Positions 10,787-24,149 of a stretch of 64,000 nt of DNA are shown here, in pieces. Under the pieces are notes generated by a model. The model was not told the DNA's origin, did not search any database, and saw only the letters and a list, made by a program, of their open reading frames with translations. Numbering within the stretch: the first letter of the stretch is position 1; each line of letters begins with the position of its first letter. Origin of the DNA: Torymus aiolomorphi (Eukaryota; Arthropoda; Insecta; Hymenoptera; Torymidae); NCBI GenBank assembly GCA_036365515.1, contig CM070876.1, positions 35,471,195 to 35,535,194 of the forward strand, written 5' to 3'. The position numbers and the translations under genes were made by a program.

Positions 10787-11872
10787 TCACTTTCTTTGTA
10801 TTTGGAAATCGGCGATGATATCGCCGTACTTAAGATATGCCGCTATCGTCTGCGCGATAATCGATTTGTCAGAAGGCAATTCAATACCTAAACGATCACA
10901 TGAGGTAGTCACAGAAAAAAACGCTGTCACCCATCCAAGTAGTGACCGCGCCCAAAGCTGATTAACCTCCGTGATCAGCTGAGGTGGCGACTGCGCTACC
11001 TTCCAAATTGTTGGTCCCTTGGAGAATATATCGTCGCTCCCGAATAAAAAGGTGACGTCCCAACGCCCGGTTAGGAAAGGTGTCATCTCGGCGCCCGGTT
11101 GGAAAAGGAGTCATCTCGGCCCCCGGTTGGAAAAGGTGCTATCTCAGCGCCCGGTTGAACAAGGGTTATCTCGCGAGCGAATTTTTTTACCTTAGATTCA
11201 GGTCTTCAGCACTGCAAAAGTATATTTTCCGGAAGTGCTTTATATCGCATATATAAAAATAATTACTGTATAAAACGATATAAAGCTCTTCTGAAAAATA
11301 TACTTTGGCAGTGCTGAAAAATATACTTTGGCAGTGCTCAATCTAAGATAAAAAAATTCGCTTGCGAGATGACCCTTTTTCAACCGGGCGCTGAGATGAC
11401 TGCTTTTTCAACCGGGATCACTGTCGATCCTCTGATTTCTCATTTGACCGAGCTCTTCACAGTATTCCTCATCGATCTTCGAGTAATTTTCGTATGATTG
11501 AGCCATTTGCTTATATTCCTCACAGATGAATTGACCTAATGCGTCGAGTTTCACGGCTTGTCTTGTAAGGATTCTGGCTTTAACTTCGCTGGCTGGTTCG
11601 TTCGGAAGCAGTACGAAGGCTGTCTTATCCTCGCGATTGCGTTCATTCATATCTGCTCCAAACTCTGGTAATCCCCATCGAAATTTAACAGTAAACGCAC
11701 ACGCAGAATTGTCACATGAAAAATTACACTCAGTAAAAAAATTACAAAATTACACTTGTCCATAGTCAGTCACTTGACTCTCAATATAGTACAAATCAGC
11801 ATCTTCTGGTGGAAACAGCTCTACTATTTCGTTTCTTAGTTTTTTTAAAGCTGCTGGATTAATTCTGTTCAT
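10787..11872 (-). pseudogene. Unrecognised helical protein gene, split by a foldback element
   Basis: Minus-strand coding begins at an ATG at 11872 ('MNRINPAALKKLRNE'). It meets one in-frame TAA after about 40 codons, then stays in the same frame through a Cys-rich stretch and into the open segment 11650-11408. That segment is charged and predicted helical, with 'LLPNEPASEVKARILTRQ'. It then runs into the foldback element at 11051-11416. Past the element another minus-strand segment (to 10787) continues with 'GSDDIFSKGPTIWKV'. I do not recognise the family. Compositional regularity and length suggest a real former protein, perhaps encoded by a mobile element. The stop and insertion make it a pseudogene unless the stop region is an intron; I saw no clear splice pair. 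Confidence 0.5.
11051..11416. mobile_element. Foldback element with 28-bp arm repeats
   Basis: The left arm is built of 28-bp units starting 'CCCGGTTGGAAAAGG' and ending in 'TCATCTCGGCG', in four or five copies. The right end carries the inverse ('TTTTTCAACCGGG' at about 11404-11416). The centre holds nested inverted sequence around 'AGCACTGC' and a direct duplication of 'GAAAAATATACTTTGGCAGT'. It interrupts the minus-strand helical ORF. The target duplication could not be assigned. Unit length and the 'CTATCTCGGC' core match the foldback at 44381-44729. Confidence 0.75.
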
Positions 11873-14700
11873 GAAAAAATAAATTAATGAATTTGTTGTT
11901 TATGTACATATGTATTGCTCAGTCAAATGCTATTAAAGAAGCAAAGAAATAGTTATAACTATCGGTGAATAAGTATATAGAAATGTATCAAGAAGAATAT
12001 AAAAAATCAATAAAAAGAGAAACTATGAAGATTGAAATCGTAAAAATACTACATGAAAAAATATGTATACATAAATATATAAAAGATCTGCATACGTACC
12101 TAAAGTAGAGAAAAAAGAAAAGAATCTGTATTTAAGTAACTTATTTATAAAAAAAAATTGAGTCTTTACTTATTTCATTAGTAGATGACTTTATGCTTTA
12201 ATGCAAAGCGATTGACTATTGTTTCAGTTTTATATATATCTTACAGCATTTTTATGTATACCTACGATCTAAATCTTTTGTAAGAAAATGAAACAAATGA
12301 CACAAAATTAAACTAATAGCCCAACTACTAAGTGGTTAGTGTCAGATGGAATAGAATACTCAAAATATTATAGGAGGATTTTTTTCTCAATTTTTGTCCA
12401 CTAAAGTTAACAGGACCAAAAGAAACTTAGGCGATCGTCCAGATTACTGGAGTGATCTGATCAGCGATGCTTCAGTAGCCTCCTTGCAGATCTCACTGAA
12501 GATTATTTAATTGGACTGTGCAATCTATTGCACTTTCTGTTACCTCTGATTTATTTCGTATTTATTACCTGTAATTATTTCTGTTTCATTCTGATTACAT
12601 TTACTATATCTATATTTAGCATAAGCCCCATTTCGTAATTAAAATCACGAACGAAATATATTAAGCAACATTGCTTATTAACAAGCGAACATACAGTAGC
12701 ATTATTTAATGCAAAAAAGTGATTATTACTTATGCAAGTCTCTAAATAAAAACACTGAAAATATCTTTTCAATTATGAAATGAATAGTCTACATCTATTC
12801 TGTATGTATATGAAGAATTATAATACAGTATGAGAGAGACAACGTGAATGTACTTTTAAGTTCATGATATTTGAAAGATCCAATTCTAATGAAATTACGT
12901 GCAAATTCTAATGTGCTCTTTGTAATATATGAAAATATATAACTTACCTTTAAAAAAAGGTCATGAATTTATCCATCCTACGGGCGTGATTCAAAATGCG
13001 TGCGCGTCCTTCCTCAGTTTGGTTGAAAAGAGAAATCAGAAACAGTATTTCAGAGCTCTCTATAACCATACATTACTACACACGCACTACCAGGGGGTGC
13101 CAGAGACGCTATCACGAGCAACAGCCATTTTAAACGAAAGGAATGTAATATTAATATTTTCCTCTATTCGACACATTTCGAAACGGCTGGTGTGCCAGAG
13201 TTTTTTCAGTGTAGGAAATATGTTAATAGTAGTACATTAATGTCCGGACTTTTCAATAAACTTCGATATCATTGAGTTGTATATTACGTTTCTACGACAG
13301 AGCCTTTAAGATTTATGATTTGGAGTGAAAGTGCGAGTGCTTCAGTTCTTGTAAAGTATAATGAATTTTTCAGGCATGTTAAATAAACGACAACATTTTT
13401 CGTACACATTGTATACTTCCAAACAAATTTTATATTAATGTAAATTTTATAACATTTGTTAATATAACAGATTTCAACCCTATACATAGTCTATGTGAAA
13501 CAAAATTTCATTACGATAACTCTTTTTATTTTTAAGATATAGCCTATTTGTGAAAAAATCGTGTTTCTATCTGTCCTTAAGAACCGAGCACAGCTAGCAT
13601 CGCCATTTTTTAAATTGTAGAGAATTTTATTCTGCTCCAACTGCATAAATAATACTTAAGTAATATTAGCTTTAAGTATAAAAAAATCGAAAAATCAAAA
13701 ATCAAAAACTCGCACATTCATATAGACATTTTTTTAAAAATAGTATATTTCGGTTGTGAATGTCCTTACCACATTTCTATCATGTTTTCTGAAAAAGCTT
13801 TTTGTCATTATCACGAAACTTCCTTTAGGAGGAAGCAAAACAAAAATGGCTATGTTAGCAATAAGTACTCACATAAGAAAATTATATGGTAGCATACCCA
13901 CATAAATACTATAGAATATAGTTATATTATTTGGCTACGACTTTATTTCATAGTAACGAATGCAGAGAAGTCTATGGTAAAGATGTCTATAAAATATGCT
14001 GTCTATTTACTATTATATAGTTTAAAAAATTTTTCACTACGATATTCCGTATACTATAATTTATAATTGTTTCATCTACACTAATACATTTGTCATTAGC
14101 ATATTACAGTTTATTCTACCAGAAAGATGATATGAACCTCTACATTCGATTTTACTATGCAACATAGTAACTACCACCAACACGTTTTTTCTCAGTTTAT
14201 AGGATGTATACCAGCGACTGAATTTTTGTCTATTGCAAATCTAACATATTTCCGGTTTCTAGAACACGTGAAAAAAAAATTTCAAAGGAACTGGGATAGC
14301 ATTTTGATTAAAATAACTTAATAGTTTTATAGGCAATTTTCTTGAATAGAATCAGATAGACCATTTACTTCGCTGTTAAAATTTCGCTTACTGAAATTAT
14401 TCAATGGAAAAAATCTCAATATCTTCAAAAAGATAAACGAATAAATAAATTGGAGTTCAAGAAGAAACACGCAAACGTCCTTAAAATGGTTTTCTTTTAA
14501 CTTTGAACTGTAAATATTTATCAAACGAACGCTTTGCAATAGATAAATAGTAACGCTACTCCCTCAAAAACGTAAGGGTATTTGGTTCCCAATGGTTCCT
14601 TCCATTAAAAAAAGAATTCAATTCAACGATATAACGAACGCTATTGAGCCCTCTCGCAGTTTTGATCATTAACCGTTGCACAATCGAGGTGGGGAAAAAT
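11873..14700. other. AT-rich intergenic DNA
   Basis: No gene with recognisable domains is present. A segment at about 13720-13850, ending in 'AGGAGGAAGCAAAA', resembles the tail of the repeat family at 22.7-22.8 kb ('TAGGAGGAAGCAAAA'), so a decayed dispersed repeat is likely here. Small ORFs (for example 12929-13240 plus and 14327-14539 minus) show no known motifs. Confidence 0.5.
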
Positions 14701-14739
14701 CAGCGGTACAGGTCTTTTCCTACACATTCGCTCTACTCT

Positions 14740-15591
14740 CACCTCCGCGGTAGGTTGTGCACTTCGTATCAGCAGCACTAACTCCCGAGGGCTCGCAGAG
14801 AGGGCTCGCGTGTGGTGGGTGGCGCGCGCGCGGCGTCGCAGTCACGTCGAGTCACGTGGTGGCGGTGTGCAGCCGGGCTGGCGCGCAGAGAGGCCCCGCC
14901 CCCGCGAGTCTCGCCGAGGCTCGCCGCGGCCGCGCGTCATTCATGGCCGAGCCAAAGGCCGCGCCGCCGCACGCTCGCTCTCTCTCCCTCTCTCTCTTTC
15001 TCTCCTCGGCGGTGCGCGCGCTCCGTCCGTCTGTCCGTCGTGCGTGCGCGCGGCGAGCGCGTTCTTATCGCCGTGTCATGTGCGCGCTACCGCGGCTCTC
15101 AGTCTCATTGTTATGTGCATCGCGAGGATCCGCGCCTGCCCCGTCAGCGTCGAGAAGCGGCGAGTGTCGTGAGCGATCGGCCGACCGTTGTGTTCGCCGA
15201 TGAGCTGGTGGCTCGCACGTGCAGCAGTTGTTGGCGCGGGTAACGCAGTGCGTTTGCGAGATGACGTCTGGAGTTGGTCAATGCTACGCGCTGTTCAGAG
15301 ACGCCGAAATGATACTCCCAGTACGTCCTGTACCAAAGCAGTGTCACACCGGCAAATTTAAAACGTAACGCTACCGGTCCCGCGTCGCACAGTGTACGTC
15401 GACCATAAAGTGCGCGTTCAGTCAGTGTTCGGCAAGTGTGCTACTATAGCCGAAAACCAGGATCCCCGGCAGCGGTCGTCCTCTGAATCCAGTCAAAGCC
15501 CGTCCCCCGGAAGAGCAGCAGCGTCCAGGGACCGTGGGGCTCGCCGACTCGGCGCGAGGCAGCGGCTCGGTCCGTGGTGGAGGGCTGGCTG
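14740..15591 (+). promoter_or_regulatory. CpG-rich promoter and 5' leader of the host gene
   Basis: GC content and CpG density rise abruptly at about 14.74 kb and stay high into coding exon 1. Arthropod-type initiator matches 'TCAGTCAGT' lie at 15418-15426, about 170 bases before the start codon, but no single start site can be fixed by eye. An in-frame TGA at 15484-15486 closes the coding frame upstream. Several overlapping ORFs here are by-products of high GC and carry no domains. A CT-rich stretch near 14980-15005 could bind GAGA-type factors; that is inference. Confidence 0.6.
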
Positions 15592-15965
15592 ATGCACCGG
15601 GGCGGCGGCGGCGGAGGTGGCGCCGGTGTCGGTACCTCGGCTGTCCCTGCGGCTGCTGCCGCCGGCAACGGCACCGGTGCGGCAGCTCCGGGGGCGCGCG
15701 CTGCCCTGGAGCTCGAGCACCATCAACACGGGGGCGCGATGCCCAGCGCCCCGCCGCCCGGCACTGCCGCCGCCTTCCACTGGGGCGCCGTGCTGGCCGC
15801 GGGACACGCGGCCGCGGGCATGATGCAGCCGCCCCTCGGCGGCCCGGGCGCGGAGTACGGACCGACGCCGGCGCACCACGCGAGCGCGGCTGCTGCGGCG
15901 GCCGCCGCCGGCCACCCGGCCATGCCCATGGACCTGCACGTGTCGCAAGCGTTCCCTTACTACAG
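15592..15965 (+). CDS. First coding exon of a probable developmental regulator
   Basis: This exon encodes 124 codons plus two bases. ATG at 15592 is the first in-frame ATG after the upstream TGA at 15484; its context is weak (C at -3). The protein opens with a poly-Gly run (MHRGGGGGGG), then Ala-, Pro- and His-rich low-complexity sequence with a poly-Ala stretch. It ends in the ordered-looking tail 'MPMDLHVSQAFPYY'. The exon closes at AG|GTGAGC, a strong donor in phase 2. Homopolymeric tracts plus a short conserved tail before a very long intron are typical of insect transcription-factor N-termini. I cannot name the gene with confidence. The tail joined to the microexon recalls the segment before the bHLH domain in NPAS3-type proteins, which is a low-confidence hint of a trachealess-like gene. 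A 210-codon minus-strand ORF across it is a shadow. Confidence 0.8.
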
Positions 15966-18900
15966 GTGAGCCTTGTTTTTGTTTACCCGATGGTCCGCTG
16001 AAAATTTTAGTGCGCCGGCAAAACTTATTGGTCTGTGTATACAAAATTTGTTGGCAACGTGCCACTTTACAGGATTCAACTTTGTAACCAAAATCCTTGT
16101 AGTGTATTATCGTGGCTGTCTTCATTTTTAATGATCTAGGTGAAATTTGTCTGAAGAAAAGTACATTATTTTTACATAATGAAAGTATTTTTTAAATAAT
16201 TTATTAGATTTCGTAATACTAACGAGTTTAAAAATTTATAAGATATAAGTTTTATTTATAATAATAATTTTCATTAGACCTAATTTCAAGCATCAATAAT
16301 AGGAAAAAATATGATGCTGAAAGAAAGTAATGAAGTCAATGCGGAATGAATTTAATTTCAATTGCAGAATCTAATTCTATGCAATCCTTTTGATAGACAG
16401 TTGTTAAGTTAATCTTGTCCAATAAGAAAACCATCAATTACCCGATGCTTTGATGGCTAATATCACTATCATGATAGGTCTATTAAGCCATCATTCATTA
16501 ACAGATTTACATACGTTATCAATCGATATCACATTATATATGAACTCATGTTTTCTTTATGCTAATAACTAATAAGTATTATATGGATCAACAAAATTAA
16601 TTCCGAAAATAAATCCAATATGATTATTAGGATTTTGCCAAACATTATTTAAAATTGCAGAATTTAATTGTATGTTAGTCAATAAATATACTACACCTTT
16701 CTTATTATTTAAATTTATATACTTAATTAAATGATTCTACGTGAAGTACAATTATCTCTTTATCATATACACCTCGGACTATTTATGACCCCAGTCAGAC
16801 GTTAATTCTTACAAGTGCACTGCTCACGGTGCAAAACATCCGCATAGGCGAATGCATCCCCAGATTGCTCCATAGGACGTCGCTCAAGCATTAGCATGAC
16901 AATTTATTGAGTATACCGGTCGATCTATTTTTAGCGCGAACACTGCATTGAGGTGCTCTCTTCATGTACTCCGCTTGTTTACTATTACCACCTACCACTT
17001 TTCTCGCGCCACAGTCTTGCTCCTAATTTAAGGCTGACCTTAATACGCAGCCTTGCACAAAGGGTTAGCTGTGCAAACGCTTCATACAGTGCGAGACCCT
17101 AAGATTGGATATTGGAAAAGAGAAGTGTGAGACAACTTGATATTGAGGATACGGTTGGAATTCTAAGTGGATGAAAAGAAAAAGGTAGAACGGCATTTAT
17201 ATGATATATCTTTGTATCGTTTTGTGAAAAAACGACCGATGCTTTGAACAATATTTTTATAACAGTTTTTAATGATAAAAGTAAATTTTTATCGTGACTC
17301 ATTAAAAAATCGATATGTTCGATAAATGTAAAAAAATTGTTTATTTAAAAATGACAATAACCATCAAAGTGGAAGTGGTATTTAAAGGTATTGTAATGGA
17401 ATTGTACAAAAAATTCTTCTACTCAATAAAATCATTTCAAAACAACTTTAACAGTCGAATCTTACACTCGATTACCTCCCAAAGTCGACTGTGAATCCTG
17501 AAGCTTGAAAAGCTTTGCAATTTGACTCCTGTCGGGCTGTCGTAATGGTGAGCCCGTGAGTAATGACAAGTGGAACAATGCATGCAAACAATGGTATACA
17601 AACGAACTGTCGTTCACTTAGGCGCCTGAGCTCGCGAAACATACATACGTACAGAGGATAGCTCGCGGTAGCATAACTGTGGTACTATCGCTCGTGACAG
17701 ATCAGCTGAGGCGATGCCCTCGCGTTACACTGAAACGAACCAAGAAGAAGAGAGAGAGAGAAAGAAAAAGAGGGAGAGATAGCAAGAAACACATTATAAT
17801 TCCTAGCTCGTCCTGGTTATTAGCATTCCGCTATCAATTATCCAGCGGACGTTGCTGTCTTCTTTTCTTTCTTGAAGCGACGGCTCGCTTTCGCCCTTTC
17901 ATACGCCGCCGCAGCCTCTGATCGGACCATCCTCCGCCTCTTCCGTCTATTATCTCGCGCTTCCATCTGTTTGTATATTTGCACGTGTCCGCGCACCGCC
18001 GACGGATGAAACAAGCGACGCAAATTCAACACCAGACGTGTCCGTCGCAACGTTGTCATTGTTCTGCATCTCAGATGACCTGATCAGCGGATAAGAGAAT
18101 ATGATGTATTAATACAGGTTTGATATGTGACAATCCGCAAGTGTTATACTAAGGCTATTTTGTCGTTATATTAAATATTCACTTTTTTGCATGAAGACAA
18201 AATATAGTCAAACACAGAGGTATGAAATTTTTTAAATATTATGATGTTTGTTAGTGAGGTTATAGGTACGTGGTAATGCAATCATATAAAATATATATTA
18301 TCCCTCTAAAATGAATTCTCGAAAACAAAATCACTCGTTATTAATAAAAAAGAGAAATTGACATGTGTTGTTAAATTAAAAGTAAAATGCATAGATATGA
18401 ATATGAAGTAGAAGGGGCTAGTTCTAAAAAAATATTAGAGTAGAAGATTTAATGTTATCCATTTTATAATGTCAATCTTTAATTTATATTTATCCAGCTG
18501 ATTGGATTTCTACATTATTTTATACTATTTTTTCTTAGTTTAGTTTAGTTGCACTGCTTTTCCAACAAGACTTTAAAAATGTTTTCTATGTATTTTTTAA
18601 TCAGTTTTATATAGGTGGCAAATTAATGGTCCTTTCCTAAAAAATGATTAAATTTAAGTAAAGACTAATGAATTCAAAATATGATAGAAATAAAGTATTT
18701 TAATAAAGAAAAGAAGGATAATATTATACATTTTCTTTTCGTTTATACATTTGTCGTTACGACATACTTCTTGAAATTTGAGTAACTTTAACTCGTAAAT
18801 GCATAAGAGTCTTTATGATAATTCGCTTTTCTGTAACACAAACAGTTATTATATCCAAATATAATACACAAAGCTTCGTCATTGGAGGCCTCTCGAAAGA

Positions 18901-20133
18901 AGCAAAAACAGTAAATGTATATAAATAGATCCCTAGTCTACAAAACGTCATCCCACATACCCCAGTATATAAAATCTCGAATATTTCTTGTTTTATATAA
19001 ATTGAAAATATTCAAGAGTTCAAAATCATAGTTTAGTTTTCTATCTTCTGAAATTGTAAACAAAACAATTTAAATAAATTTTATTTTAAAATAACATAAC
19101 GTATGTTCAAAGAAGCATATGATTTGAATCTTACCGTTTACTGTTATTCGTTAGAGTTCTGCTGTGTATTTATTTCACGAGTATGAAACATCTATTTTCG
19201 GCCTTCTAAACCACCCGCATTTCTAAAGACTTAGTAACGTAACATGTTTTATCGAGTTGTACTAAAGGTCAATGACTCCCTGGTCATGAATTTTTCCGTT
19301 GCATGAACATATTTCATAACGGTAACATTACCCTCAAAATGTATACAAAACCAATGTACCATTAAAAAGATACTACATATATTTACAAACATTCTCAAAT
19401 ATACCGTTATTCGTTTTCAATATATAATTTTTCCAATTATGCATCTATCTGTTATTTATTACAGGTAATAAAAAATAAAAATCATTTCTAAAAAATTGAA
19501 GACCAATTTCAATGACAGATATAGGTAATAACTCCAGTCATCTTAAAAAATTTGTTATGTAGACATATACAGTGTTGATGAAATCATGAAATTATTATTA
19601 ATTGATAATTACCTATAGCAATAACGTATACAATAAATGATCATAGAATCTCTTAATTAAGAAAATAATATAATAAATAATATAAATATCAAATAGAGAT
19701 AGTACTAATTTTCATATGTATCATCAAAATTATATTTAAATCATATTTTTATTCCTTTTTTTTGTATAATAGATCCACTTATCTTATCGCACAAACCAGG
19801 TTTCATTTTATACGAAATTTTTAATAATATTATATTCGATCTTTATATTTCTTTATAATTTTATACTATTATATTTTAACATTATCTACTATTAAAAAAG
19901 ACATTTGTATCAATGAAAACCTCACTTACTAACTATAATTTGAAGAAACGCATAAAAGTGCAATCTTATATATATGTAATCTAGATATATTGACCACTGA
20001 AACCATAAATGACTTCACTCATAGTTGACATGAGTAGGCAGGCCGGAACTAAATTTTATGCGATTTATTCGGAGAGAGCGCTAAATGAAGACAGCCCGCG
20101 ATGAAGAGGATGCTTCACTCAAAGTCGAGCCAC
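15966..20133. other. Intron segment, mostly AT-rich
   Basis: Nothing is coding here. Two more GC-rich, non-repetitive stretches stand out at about 16790-17090 and 17480-18060 and may be regulatory. The second includes a short purine-rich AGAGAGAG run near 17750. The rest holds nothing I can name. Confidence 0.4.

Positions 20134-20171
<38 letters not shown>
20134..20171. repeat. (CT)n microsatellite
   Basis: A pure CT run of about 38 bp beside a short CpG-containing segment. Confidence 0.95.
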
Positions 20172-20172
<1 letters not shown>

Positions 20173-21371
20173 ACAGTGCAAGTTCATTCTCTCGAGGGCG
20201 ACAATATGGTGTGAAATCTCGTTTCCATACCAAATCATACATATTATATACCGCCTAACAAGGAATATTAAAGTAACTTGTATTTAATTTTTGCATTATA
20301 AAAAATGATCATGTTGTATGAACGCATGTGCATCTTAAAAGCCGTTTTTGTTTAACAAAAACATAGAAAATGTATATGCTGTATAATGAAAAAAAAATAT
20401 CCTATTAATCTTTTTAATTTCGATAATCATTAGTCTGTCGTCAGATCAATGTATCAAAATGTACTTTTTATTTTTTGTTTTTTACAGCATCCATTGGCTA
20501 TTACATATGGATCTCAAAATTTTATCTTTAAATACAGAATAATTCCATGCTCACTTTACTTCATTAATTGCAAAATAAACCTAATAAAATGATTCCTCGC
20601 TGATTAAAGTAAGAGATAAAGAAAAAGGTATGATATGGAACACCCTATATGCCACTTGCAATGAGAGAATTAGAGCGATAGGCGAGTGGAGACAGGCCGC
20701 CCGGTAAGCGTTATTGAATGATGGGCCAACCGAGTACTAATAGGGCCGGACGCGCGGGGACGGATTCAGACGCGCGCGGGAACGCTCGCATAAGAAGCGA
20801 GAGAAAGCGCATCCAAGGCTGCGTGCAGTTTCTCCTGTCTTTTTCAGATTCTTCGTGCCTGATACCCCGGCTTTATATTTGGATAATTAGTCTGGGAAAA
20901 ATCTCAACTGCATATCAAATTTGAGTACATCTTCATCGGGTAGCAAAATATAAACTTATTAATCGATCTGGTAACTAAAACCAATTTTGGAACTCTACGA
21001 TAAAAAAGCGCTGCCAACAATTTATGACATAATTATAATTAAATTCATTTATGAAGATTAAAAAGTATTAATTTTTAAATTATTTATACAATATGAATAA
21101 AATAATAGGTATGATCTTTTTTTTAAATTATGTTTGAAAAATAAATAAAATAATTGATTGTAATATTATCGTCTTCAAATTATATTTTCTTTGTGAAATT
21201 TCACACGTAGGGTACTTGTCTCTAGTAGAATTTCCGATGTAAGAAAAAGGTTCTAACCTTAAAAATAATAAATGGCTATTACAAAACAAAAGCAGGTACA
21301 ACACGCGCGTATAGCGCATATAAGCGCAGGTCTTTTCCATTTTCTAGTATGCATAAATGCGCGCTCCCGAA
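20172..21371. other. Intron segment without recognised features
   Basis: AT-rich, apart from a CpG-rich patch at about 20640-20850. Confidence 0.5.
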
Positions 21372-22360
21372 TAATTACGATTTTAAAGGAGGGCTAAAAT
21401 AGTTTTAACCTCAAATATCTTTGAAATTCATAAACGAATTCTTTACCCTAAGAACTCTTCTAATAAATAATAAACAAACTCTACATCTTCACCAGATTTC
21501 AAAAAAATTAAAACAATTTTAATGTAGTTATATTGTGCGACAACAAAGAAATTCATTTTCAAAAATACTAAAATTTTAAATATCAAACATCTGAAAAAAT
21601 AACCATATAATCTGGATGAAATTTTACACAGGTATTGAGGTATTGCTTATATCGCATACAAAATAGTCTATAAATTTCAAGCTGATACATGAAGTCGTCA
21701 TTGAGAAATTACGATTTTGAAAAAAAAACGTAAAAAAATTTTAACCTTAAATATCTCTAAAAATCATGAAACAATTCTTTTACCTAAAGGACTTATACAA
21801 TAATATATAAACTCTACATCTCCACAAAATTTCAACATGATTAAACCAATTTTTTTTTTCTCTAGTTATTATGTGACAAAGAAAATGACTTTGTAAAATA
21901 CAAAAATTTTCAAAATAAAATATCTTAAAAAGTAATCGTACGATCTAGATGAAAATTCGCACACATATTATCTATATCACATACAAAATTGTCTATAAAT
22001 TTGGAGCTGATACATGGAGCCGTTCTCCAGAAATTACGATTTGAAAAAAAGGTTAAAAAAATGTTAACCTCAAATATTTATGAAATTTCTGGACTAATCA
22101 TTTTGTCCAAAGAACTCGACCGAGAGCTATCCAAAATCTACCTCTACAAGAAATTTGGAAGCGATTAAGTCAATTTTACTCCCGTAATCGTTGGACATAC
22201 GAAACTCATTTTTTTCATATTTCAATTTTTTTCTCAAAAACTAGTCGACAAAGTGGATTCAAATTTTTACAGATTATAGCTGTTTATATTTTGTATTATC
22301 ATGATTTTTTTCAAAAAAATTGTCCGTTAGTTTAGGAGTTATAAGGTTAAAAAAAAAACA
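21372..22360. repeat. Diverged tandem repeat, ~330-bp unit, three copies
   Basis: Units begin near 21372, 21709 and 22034, each with 'ATTACGATTT' followed by a 'TTAACCT(C/T)AAATAT' block. All share the segments 'TCTACATCT', 'TCTATAAATTT' and 'GCTGATACATG'. Copies differ by many substitutions and indels. The third runs on into a unique purine-rich tail. Confidence 0.75.
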
Positions 22361-22656
22361 CGTTTTTGTTAATAACGAAAGAACCGTGATAGCTAGAGAA
22401 ATTTTCTTTTAGAAAATATAGGTATTTTGATGCTCTTTCTCTTTTGAAAATATAGGTATTTTGATGAAATATCTCGATCTTATCATTAAAAAAAAAGCAA
22501 AAATCACTTTTGAGAAAATGCAAAATTCGAAATAAAACAAGAACACATCGGCGAATCAAAAAACGAATTTTTGACCCGCCATCACACAAAAAAAAACAAA
22601 AAAATGAGCGGTTAAAATCGATCGAGTAGAAGCTGAGATCCAGACGTACACACACA

Positions 22657-22687
<31 letters not shown>

Positions 22688-22820
22688 GCGTCCATACAGA
22701 CATTTTTCAAAAATCATGTATTTTGATTCCTAACACCTCGAAAAACAATTATAACATGTTTTTACAACAACTCAAAAAATTACTATCATAAAGCTTTCTC
22801 TAGGAGGAAGCAAAATTTAA
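22361..22820. repeat. Repeat tail with (CA)n(CG)n tract
   Basis: Two near copies of 'AAAATATAGGTATTTTGATG' lie at about 22414-22465. A (CA)n run passes directly into (CG)n at 22647-22691. The end ('TAGGAGGAAGCAAAA' near 22802) matches a similar end near 13835, so this is probably the terminus of a dispersed repeat. Confidence 0.65.
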
Positions 22821-24149
22821 TCACCTATTCATACTGAGAAAGAAGTTTCGACTAACAGAATTTGTATAATACAAATTCTTTGAAAAATTGATCGAAAAAT
22901 ACAAAAATGATTTTTCCGTTATAAATATATAATTATAAATTATACTGATCTTTTAAATATATTGGATATATTGGATCTCATAGAAAAGAGATGTCTGGTA
23001 TAAAAATGTATTTTGGATATTGTCAATAAAATTTAACTACTGGATTGTATAATCATTAATATCTGTCTAATTTGATAAACACATAATAAATGATGATTAA
23101 CCTTATTTTTAAAAGTAGTGATATCTCAGTGAAATAATTTAATTCACTTATTAAACTTGCGAAAAAGTAGAATATTTACCTAATTGTATTGTTGTAGAAA
23201 ACATGAAAATTATATTTATACTAGCTACTTTTAGCGCGCTTCGCGCGTATCATTTATCTCTTTGTTTTTTTGTTTTTGAGGTTATGAACATGATCAAGTT
23301 TCATTTTAAAGATTTTTTTAAATAGTTTAAATTATACGATAATAAGGTAAGTCTTATAAATAAAATCATGAAATTTTTCTTATACTATTCAGTTTTAAAT
23401 ATTCAAAGTCAAGAATCCAATCTTCAAAATTCAAACATACTCGATTTTGGCGCTTATTCTATGTAGACCAATCAAATGAGCCAGCAACAACCAATCAAAA
23501 CAGTCTTATTGTGATGACAGATTTCCTCCATCACTTTTTTAAGAGAGGATTATATTTATATTTCTGACTGAAAAAGATACTCACTTATGGAAATGTGGAA
23601 TTAATAAAAATTTCTTCTTTGTGTACGAAGACATTAATTATATTTGTTTGACTTACCTCAGAAAGGAAAATTAGACGTTTAGAACTCCCATGCTGCATTT
23701 TAGTGTTTTTATATCGAACGTGCCCGGATGACCAACGACCTGAATACTTATCATCGCAGTTTGGAATAAAAGCAACGTGCACAATACGCTAGGCGTCTCC
23801 TAAATTCTTTGAAAACGCCAAAACTACATTTCCTGACGTTAGTAGAAATAATCTGTTTGAAGTTATGAAACAAATTTGAAAATTTAATCCATTATTAATA
23901 TTAGTTAAACTTTGTGGAAATTCCCATTACTGATGTCTCGGTTTCAGATACGCTTGACAAATTTTGCAACTATAATTTTCATCGTCATTTCAATGACGAA
24001 AGCCACCATCGTGCGACAAATAAGTATCGTTTAATCATCACTCTTAAAAACCATACACTATCTTCTCTGAATCTAGACAATTCAGCTGCGACTATATAGT
24101 TCTCTTCCCAATCATTTTCTTCTTCCCCTGCCCACTATTCTTTCTCCTA
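22821..24149. other. AT-rich intron segment
   Basis: No genes or clear repeats. A CpG-containing patch 'AGCGCGCTTCGCGCGTATC' lies near 23232. Confidence 0.5.

Noticed and set aside
12929..13240. 103-codon plus-strand ORF
   Set aside because: No domain, no promoter or splice context, and AT-rich background composition.
14757..15347. Several overlapping ORFs of 67-148 codons in the CpG-rich leader
   Set aside because: Three frames are open at once in GC-rich DNA, products are Arg/Ala/Ser-rich with no domain, and an in-frame TGA at 15484 separates them from the coding start.
15493..16125. 210-codon minus-strand ORF over exon 1
   Set aside because: It is the GC-rich antisense shadow of the Gly/Ala/Pro-rich exon and runs into the intron.
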